Positions 61,201 to 64,000 of a stretch of 64,000 nucleotides of DNA are shown here, piece after piece. The translations under genes were made by a program, and so were the position numbers. Position 1 is the first letter of the stretch, and the number at the start of each line of letters is the position of its first letter. A model generated the notes under the pieces. That model saw nothing but the letters and a program-made list of their open reading frames with translations. It had not been told where the DNA came from and did not search any database. The stretch comes from Temnothorax longispinosus (taxonomy: Eukaryota; Arthropoda; Insecta; Hymenoptera; Formicidae): positions 7,167,199 to 7,231,198 of the forward strand of contig NC_092369.1 in the NCBI RefSeq assembly GCF_030848805.1, written 5' to 3'.

Positions 61201-62192
61201 CGTACTCCTCGCAGTCATATCACTCAAAATGCGACACGAAGTGAGATCGTCATCAAAGATATTCATTCGCGTGAATATGATATCTGGTGAAACTTTTACG
61301 AACTTTTTATCGGTGCCGTCGTGAAAATCGAAAGACGATGTACTGCCGAACGGATCGCCAAGTCGGATCGTTGAACGTGGTACAAGCGCGCCGGACGAAG
61401 TAGTGCGAGTACGGTTTACGGCAGCCGGCCGGTTATGAAACGCGCGTATGATCGGGTACGAAATGCGCTTCGGTGAGTGCGAGTGAGTTGAGGGGTGGGA
61501 GGGGGGAACCAGGTGTGCTCTCGGCAAACGAGATGGATGTGCTGGATGTTCGCGTATCGCGTGACCACTCGATCAACGCCGCCGCGAGTTGACAGTGACT
61601 TACGCACCCGGGCACTCAACGAGATATGACATGCGCCACTGGTCGCGCGCCGCCGATGGGGCGCCCCCATTGTTACCCTACCTGTGTACCCGCCAAACAC
61701 CCTTAATCTTTCTATCTTTCATAGCCTTTGTCATCGTTCGGTCGCTCACGTAGCCCATATTTCTCTCCACCCCTCGCGCACCCTTCCTCCTTTATCGGCC
61801 TACTTCCCGTCTCGTGAATAAAGTGCAACGTTCGTTGCTCGCCGCGATAATGTCGTTCATTTCACGCGGCGGTACTTTTTGCAATAAGGCCGCGTTCTAA
61901 AACCGGTTCGAGCCTTCGGGGACATGCGTCGCGCAACGACGACGTCTCGACGAACGAGCGACGATATAAAGGCCCCGATCGCAGTGATTGACAGGCGGTG
62001 GTTACTTACCGGAATCCAGAACCGTGTATCGTGGATTTGACGTGTCGATAGGCAGCATATCTCGCACCCAGGAGATGATAGGCGTCGGGGATCCAACTGC
62101 GGTGCAAAGAAGGACCGCGTTGTGGCCCATCTCGACTACCTTCGTCGTCGGCGCTTGAGTGATCATTGGGAAACCCATCGGTAGATTTTCCG
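28748..62192 (-). CDS. Lar: Receptor-type tyrosine-protein phosphatase Lar (LAR/PTPRF-D-S family), Ig2 to stop
   Basis: Fifteen exons join in frame (5,708 nt) into about 1,901 residues. Drosophila Lar is near 2,030, so signal peptide and Ig1 should be right of the window. Order: Ig2, Ig3, nine fibronectin III domains, one transmembrane helix, a short juxtamembrane segment, and two cytoplasmic phosphatase domains. D1 has KNRY, WPDHGVP and VHCSAGVGRTG, so it should be active. D2 keeps HCSAGVGRTG but has HKNRL and WPE, as in the family's near-inactive D2. Lar is a neuronal cell-surface receptor for heparan sulfate proteoglycans and partners of axon guidance and synapse growth. Exons, 5' to 3': 62010-62192, 49042-49152, 47736-48011, 47014-47298, 45074-45174, 44653-44982, 44194-44344, 42686-42982, 33807-33946, 33008-33210, 32754-32920, 31110-32470, 30797-31023, 28905-30711, 28748-28816. 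A candidate 24-nt cassette exon lies at 45662-45685. Confidence 0.96.
28905..30711 (-). CDS. Lar: Lar exon: juxtamembrane, PTP D1 and nearly all of D2
   Basis: A single 1,807-nt exon starts at RRQPCKAPDQAAVTRPLMA, contains the wedge segment (FQTPGMISHPPIPISE), D1 (KNRYANV, WPDHGVPEHPAP, VHCSAGVGRTGCF) and D2 (HKNRLVHILPY, WPEQGVPKSG, VHCSAGVGRTGVF), and ends MVQTE before donor GAG/GTTCGT. The acceptor is TTATTTCAG/A. D1 carries the catalytic Cys and Arg of HCxxGxxR and the general-acid Asp of WPD. In D2 the WPD Asp is Glu and the KNRY Tyr is Leu, the two changes known to silence LAR D2. The open frame runs beyond both splice sites, so its outer ends are not coding. Confidence 0.95.
30797..31023 (-). 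CDS. Lar: Lar exon: extracellular stalk and transmembrane helix
   Basis: It encodes HLYTSSPFSEYLSLDMRE, a Pro-rich stalk (GDPPRRPNPNTPPDGNPE) and the helix WVVGPIIAALMVSVCLVLLF, then VIRK at the junction. The acceptor is CTTTCAG and the donor AA/GTAAGT. The stalk sequence is strongly conserved in insect Lar. Confidence 0.95.
31110..32470 (-). CDS. Lar: Lar exon: end of FN6 through FN9 and membrane-proximal region
   Basis: A 1,361-nt exon with three full fibronectin III repeats, from GEQGVDYEFRVAGKND to VVDTPRK. Landmarks are TPDTVCVTWDKPL, GRAPMSVRAVATSDSSVEVW, GLTESADLINLEKF, HSMALSWTPPIRLTPTKYKI and KPDFYGVVNGEDIQVILP. The acceptor is TCTGTAG/GA, with almost no pyrimidine tract and a local 18-bp duplication. 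The donor is AAG/GTAAGA. Confidence 0.94.
32754..32920 (-). CDS. Lar: Lar exon: FN6 first part
   Basis: It encodes VLSRGPDVLELEWAQPTQI through KNQTLKEEFIEG and ITDL. The acceptor is TTTTCTCAG/A and the donor CTCG/GTGAGA; it joins in frame to GEQGVDYEF. Confidence 0.93.
33008..33210 (-). CDS. Lar: Lar exon: FN5 second part and FN6 start
   Basis: It encodes GKDLLNEPIRRDVHDDG, then VNITGLQPDTRYSVQVAALT, RKGDGDRS and GGVPNRPQVNV. The acceptor is TTTCTCAG and the donor AA/GTAAGA. Confidence 0.94.
33807..33946 (-). CDS. Lar: Lar exon: FN5 first part
   Basis: It encodes PGDPQDVKVTPINSTAIHVK, WQPPKAKDQNGVIRGYHIH and VQEVREE. The acceptor is GCGTTACAG/TG and the donor GAG/GTCAGT. It is in frame with HED(V) before and GKDLL after. 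Confidence 0.93.
33947..42685 (-). other. Lar: Lar intron between FN4 and FN5 exons
   Basis: An 8.7-kb intron of mixed composition. It contains many short A/T homopolymer tracts in CpG-rich sequence (35.8-42.0 kb), a GC/CpG-rich block at about 39100-39900 with an 11-base G run near 39776, a TA run near 40778 and CT/GA tracts. No coding exon was recognised. The CpG block could be an internal promoter; nothing fixes this. Confidence 0.6.
40778..40794. repeat. (TA)n microsatellite
   Basis: About eight TA units within a longer stretch of TATA-rich sequence (40745-40870) in a Lar intron. Confidence 0.85.
42686..42982 (-). CDS. Lar: Lar exon: FN4
   Basis: It encodes PGAPPQNVTGKAISPTSILV, TWKPPAAEHSNGRIAYYRL, LDELKKWTEYRIWVLAGTRI and PILVRTHED, a complete fibronectin III repeat. 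The acceptor is GTTATACAG/TC and the donor GACG/GTATGT. Plus-strand frames across it are antisense shadows. Confidence 0.94.
43204..43239. repeat. (AGT)12 microsatellite
   Basis: Twelve uninterrupted AGT units in a Lar intron, followed by degenerate TTTGTAGTTT copies. Confidence 0.95.
44194..44344 (-). CDS. Lar: Lar exon: FN3 second part
   Basis: It encodes EKHHRRIPVTENYTLSGLYP, NTLYYVWLAARSQRGEGATT and PVRTKQY. The acceptor is CTCGAATCAG/GAG and the donor TACG/GTAAGC. Its start was fixed by the family pattern NDTYAx-HHxRI across the junction. Confidence 0.93.
44653..44982 (-). CDS. Lar: Lar exon: FN2 second part and FN3 first part
   Basis: Exactly 110 codons, from GYKVYYTTDSNQPMASW through VQALTSVGPGPLSLPVQIKT, GVPSQPEMLTAVDIGETKV and ELYWNDTYAK. 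The acceptor is CTTCATAG/GGA and the donor AAG/GTAGGC. Confidence 0.94.
45074..45174 (-). CDS. Lar: Lar exon: FN2 first part
   Basis: It encodes PGTAPRKVQVRPLSSSTMV, IQWDEPETPNGQVT. The acceptor is CTTTTTTAG/AA. The donor ACG/GTCGGT is weak, but the alternative GTAACG six bases upstream would delete the conserved V-T before GYKVYY. Confidence 0.92.
45662..45685 (-). CDS. Lar: Candidate 24-nt Lar cassette microexon between FN1 and FN2
   Basis: On the minus strand a T-rich tract ending GCATAG is followed by 24 nt and a near-ideal donor (CCA/GTAAGT). The length is a multiple of three and the phase fits both neighbours. Inclusion changes GET-K-PGTAP to GETTESTNGGAKPGTAP, adding eight residues in the FN1-FN2 linker without a stop. 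LAR-family receptors are known for short alternatively spliced inserts in Ig and FN regions. The skipped form also joins in frame, so it should be a true cassette exon. It is too short for any ORF scan. Confidence 0.72.
45947..45970. repeat. (AG)12 microsatellite
   Basis: Twelve AG units in a Lar intron, about 260 bp from the candidate microexon. Confidence 0.9.
47014..47298 (-). CDS. Lar: Lar exon: FN1
   Basis: It encodes LPGPPENVQVSDITATSVKL, SWSYKGPDELQYYVIQHKP, SGITTMYYHVRSLSPYTEYE, VIAVNSIGRGPPSAP and VTTGET. The acceptor is CCCCGCAG/CT and the donor ACAA/GTCAGT. One complete fibronectin III repeat. Confidence 0.94.
47736..48011 (-). CDS. Lar: Lar exon: Ig3
   Basis: It encodes RRVSPSFSIPPPAVSEVMLG, the first Ig Cys (LNLTCVAVG), the core Trp (VKWRKDP), NLPVGKNVLMLVDI, the second Cys (ANYTCTAASDLG) and VKVQ. 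The acceptor is GTGCTTCAG/TA and the donor CAAT/GTTCGT. The exon starts about 38 nt before the first in-frame Met of this block. Confidence 0.94.
49042..49152 (-). CDS. Lar: Lar exon: Ig2 second part
   Basis: A 111-nt exon encoding ALQITESDVSDQGKYECVAN and NSVGTEYSKSTTLYVK, the C-terminal half of Ig2 with the DxGxYxC motif. The acceptor is CATTTCAG/GT and the donor AAAG/GTACGT. Both junctions keep the frame (VLDSG before, VRRVS after). It has no internal Met start. Confidence 0.93.
49153..62009 (-). other. Lar: 12.9-kb Lar intron inside Ig2
   Basis: Mostly AT-rich intron with patches of CpG-rich sequence (about 49500-50500, 54500-55300, 56550-57000, 59780-60400 and 61380-61680). No coding exon was recognised. 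Open frames are short or Arg/Ser-rich. Small tandem repeats occur at 49192-49260 (acceptor side) and near 58094-58117. Confidence 0.65.
49192..49260 (-). repeat. Lar: Tandem ATAATATTAGGTAAGA-like units near Lar acceptor
   Basis: On the minus strand four related units of about 15-27 bp each contain TTAGGT followed by AAG, CAG or CAA. AGGT positions are 49252-49255, 49237-49240, 49222-49225 and 49195-49198. Two of them match a strong donor core (AG/GTAAGA). They lie 43-103 nt upstream of the Ig2b exon acceptor. Confidence 0.7.
62010..62192 (-). CDS. Lar: Lar exon: Ig2 first part
   Basis: It encodes ENLPMGFPMITQAPTTKVVE, MGHNAVLLCTAVGSPTPIIS, WVRDMLPIDTSNPRYTVLDS and one base of Gly. The acceptor is GATTACAG/CG and the donor TCCG/GTAAGT. 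It holds the first Ig2 Cys (LLCTAVG) and the core Trp (SWVRD). It is the most 5' Lar exon visible. Confidence 0.94.
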
Positions 62193-64000
62193 CTGTAATC
62201 ACAAAAAAGATGATGTCTTTAGTTATTAAATATCACGCTTAAAAGTCTGAAATAGCACATTATGCGGTAAGAAGCGCTGATAATGTTATATATACAGAGA
62301 GAAAGACGAGAGTTGATGCATCTTTTAAGAAAGTTCGCTGAAGAGCGAATATATGGTAATCGTAGCAAGACAACGTATCCGTAATACAATTTAAAATAAA
62401 TACAATATTTCTTAAGTGAAATAATCTGAAAATTTGGATAAGCACGTGTTATTAAAATTTGAGTAAGCACATATTATTAGTTGAAGCCGTTGTACTTTCA
62501 TGAACTTACTTTGCAAGATCGCTGCATTAATTTTCCCTGAGAGCAAGGTGAACATGATTTTTAATATTTTAAAATAAAGCGCGAGTTCAGCGAGTTTATA
62601 TTATATGCTCTTATATGCTCACATAAGCTTAATTGTAGTTGTTTGAGCTTTTATACGTGATGCAGACGTGTTCGCGCACACTGAGTATAATCGATCAAAA
62701 AATTTTGACTGCTTCATCCGTTATTCATCTACAAGATGTATGATCTTCTTAGACATCAGAATAATCAAATAATGATATATAGCGGGACGAGTATACACAT
62801 ACGTGGATTATTTATAGGAGATAACATTTAGTCGAAAATATCGCGCGTAGCGAGAACGTCAAAATATTCGATGTGTACACGTCTTTTACATTGATACGAG
62901 GCAAACTTCGTGGCTCGTCAATTATATATCGGACGTGTCGTAGAGTAGATCCGGATAGCTCTCTGTGGATCGTAGACGGGCATCCGGCGACCGGTCTCGC
63001 GGGATCGAAAGTTAGCAAAAGCCACTGGAACTGGTCGGCCACGCCGTTCCCATTTCCCATCGCGGAAAACAGATCTTCCGTCCCTCGGAAGGCAGCCCGC
63101 TGATATGGATAGATGCGCCGGAATGCCGATGCAATCAGGAATGGAATCACAGAATTCAATATACCGCGCGAAGATCTTTTGAAAGGATCCGCCAAAAAGG
63201 ATCAAATAAATCACGCGATTCTCGTTTGGCAGCTGCGTTTTTTGGATGTTGCGTAATTGGAATAAATATCTCGCAGAAGATTTTTAATTCACTATTTAGT
63301 TCTCAATTCTCTTCGCAAACTTGTTTTTTTTTTAATAGTAAGAGAAAAATACATCGATCTATTTAAAACGAATGAATATTTGCACAGATCAGTTAAATAG
63401 ACATCCGAGAAAAACATTATATTTTGAGAAAGACGAAGCAATATTTATAAAACGGTATCCACGATGATGTTTGAATCTTCATGGCTTTTAATAGGCCGTG
63501 GCGTTCGCCACGGGTCTAATCGATACCTAATTAAAAGATATGTTCGATAGAGATTGAGCGCGTCAAAGGCACGATGCGCAAGTCGTGCGTGAAGTTCAGC
63601 CTCAGGGCGAGTAAGAAGATTAATTCGACCTGTTTCGAGGTACACGTGATCCGACCCACATCGCTCCCGTTCTTCATGTAATTACGACGGCGCTACATTA
63701 ATCCTTGGGGTGAACTCGTAGTTAAATCTAAGTTGGCGACGCGGCGTACGAAGTTCAGAACAACTCTCGCGATTGTCCTGCTTCCGTTTCGACGGAAGCT
63801 CGTACGACAGAAATGAAGACAATTTACCTGAACCAATTTAATAACCTCTCGATATACTGGTTATTTGAAGCAGACGTAGAATTTATTTTACAAAAAATGA
63901 AATTGAAAATCTAATAGAGAAGATATAATATATGATACAATTATATTTTAGACAAATCACTATATCATTCATAAAGGGGAGTCTTATATTTAAGCAAAGC
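62193..64000 (-). other. Lar: Lar intron upstream of Ig2
   Basis: No exon matching Ig1 or a signal peptide is seen. A moderately GC-rich patch at about 62870-63130 has open frames on both strands, but none resembles a known domain. The Ig1 exons should lie beyond 64000. Confidence 0.6.

Noticed and set aside
62812..63195. 127-codon minus-strand frame as a possible Lar Ig1 exon
   Set aside because: Lacks the Cys/Trp pattern of an Ig domain and any LAR Ig1 sequence; no suitable donor with the phase needed for the Ig2 exon.

Overview
The window is animal nuclear DNA, most likely from an insect. Genes are split by GT-AG introns, coding exons are islands in AT-rich introns, and the exon-encoded proteins match metazoan families closely. 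Alternating AT-rich and CpG-rich blocks and the sequence of the Lar homologue fit a hymenopteran, possibly an ant; this species guess is inference. I see no prokaryotic operon, CRISPR array, rRNA or tRNA.

Layout. (1) 1-13107: no supported coding exon. It holds purine-rich, microsatellite-rich and CpG-rich blocks, and may be the far 3' part or a long intron of the next gene. (2) 13108-20756, minus strand: the first four coding exons of a SLC39A11/ZIP11-type metal transporter. The C-terminal exons were not found. Its introns are crowded with small palindromic transposons. (3) 20757-22008: a CpG-rich head-to-head intergenic region. (4) 22009-23843, plus strand: a complete five-exon TVP23 (FAM18) Golgi membrane protein gene. 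(5) 23844-28747: AT-rich spacer, probably including the Lar 3' UTR; TVP23 and Lar converge here. (6) 28748-62192, minus strand: fifteen constitutive exons of the receptor tyrosine phosphatase Lar, from Ig2 to the stop codon (about 1,901 residues), plus a 24-nt candidate microexon. Signal peptide and Ig1 exons should lie to the right of 64000. (7) 62193-64000: Lar intron.

The three genes have unrelated jobs: metal import, Golgi trafficking, and axon/synapse adhesion with phosphatase signalling. Exon ends were set by requiring GT-AG borders and an open frame across each junction. All three models stay in frame throughout, which is strong internal support.

Best leads: the unlisted 24-nt in-frame Lar microexon between FN1 and FN2; the ZIP11 exon sandwiched between two hairpin-forming MITEs; a nested transposon stack in the next ZIP11 intron; an old 180-bp duplication in ZIP11 intron 1; and splice-site oddities in Lar. 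No wholly new biological system is evident.
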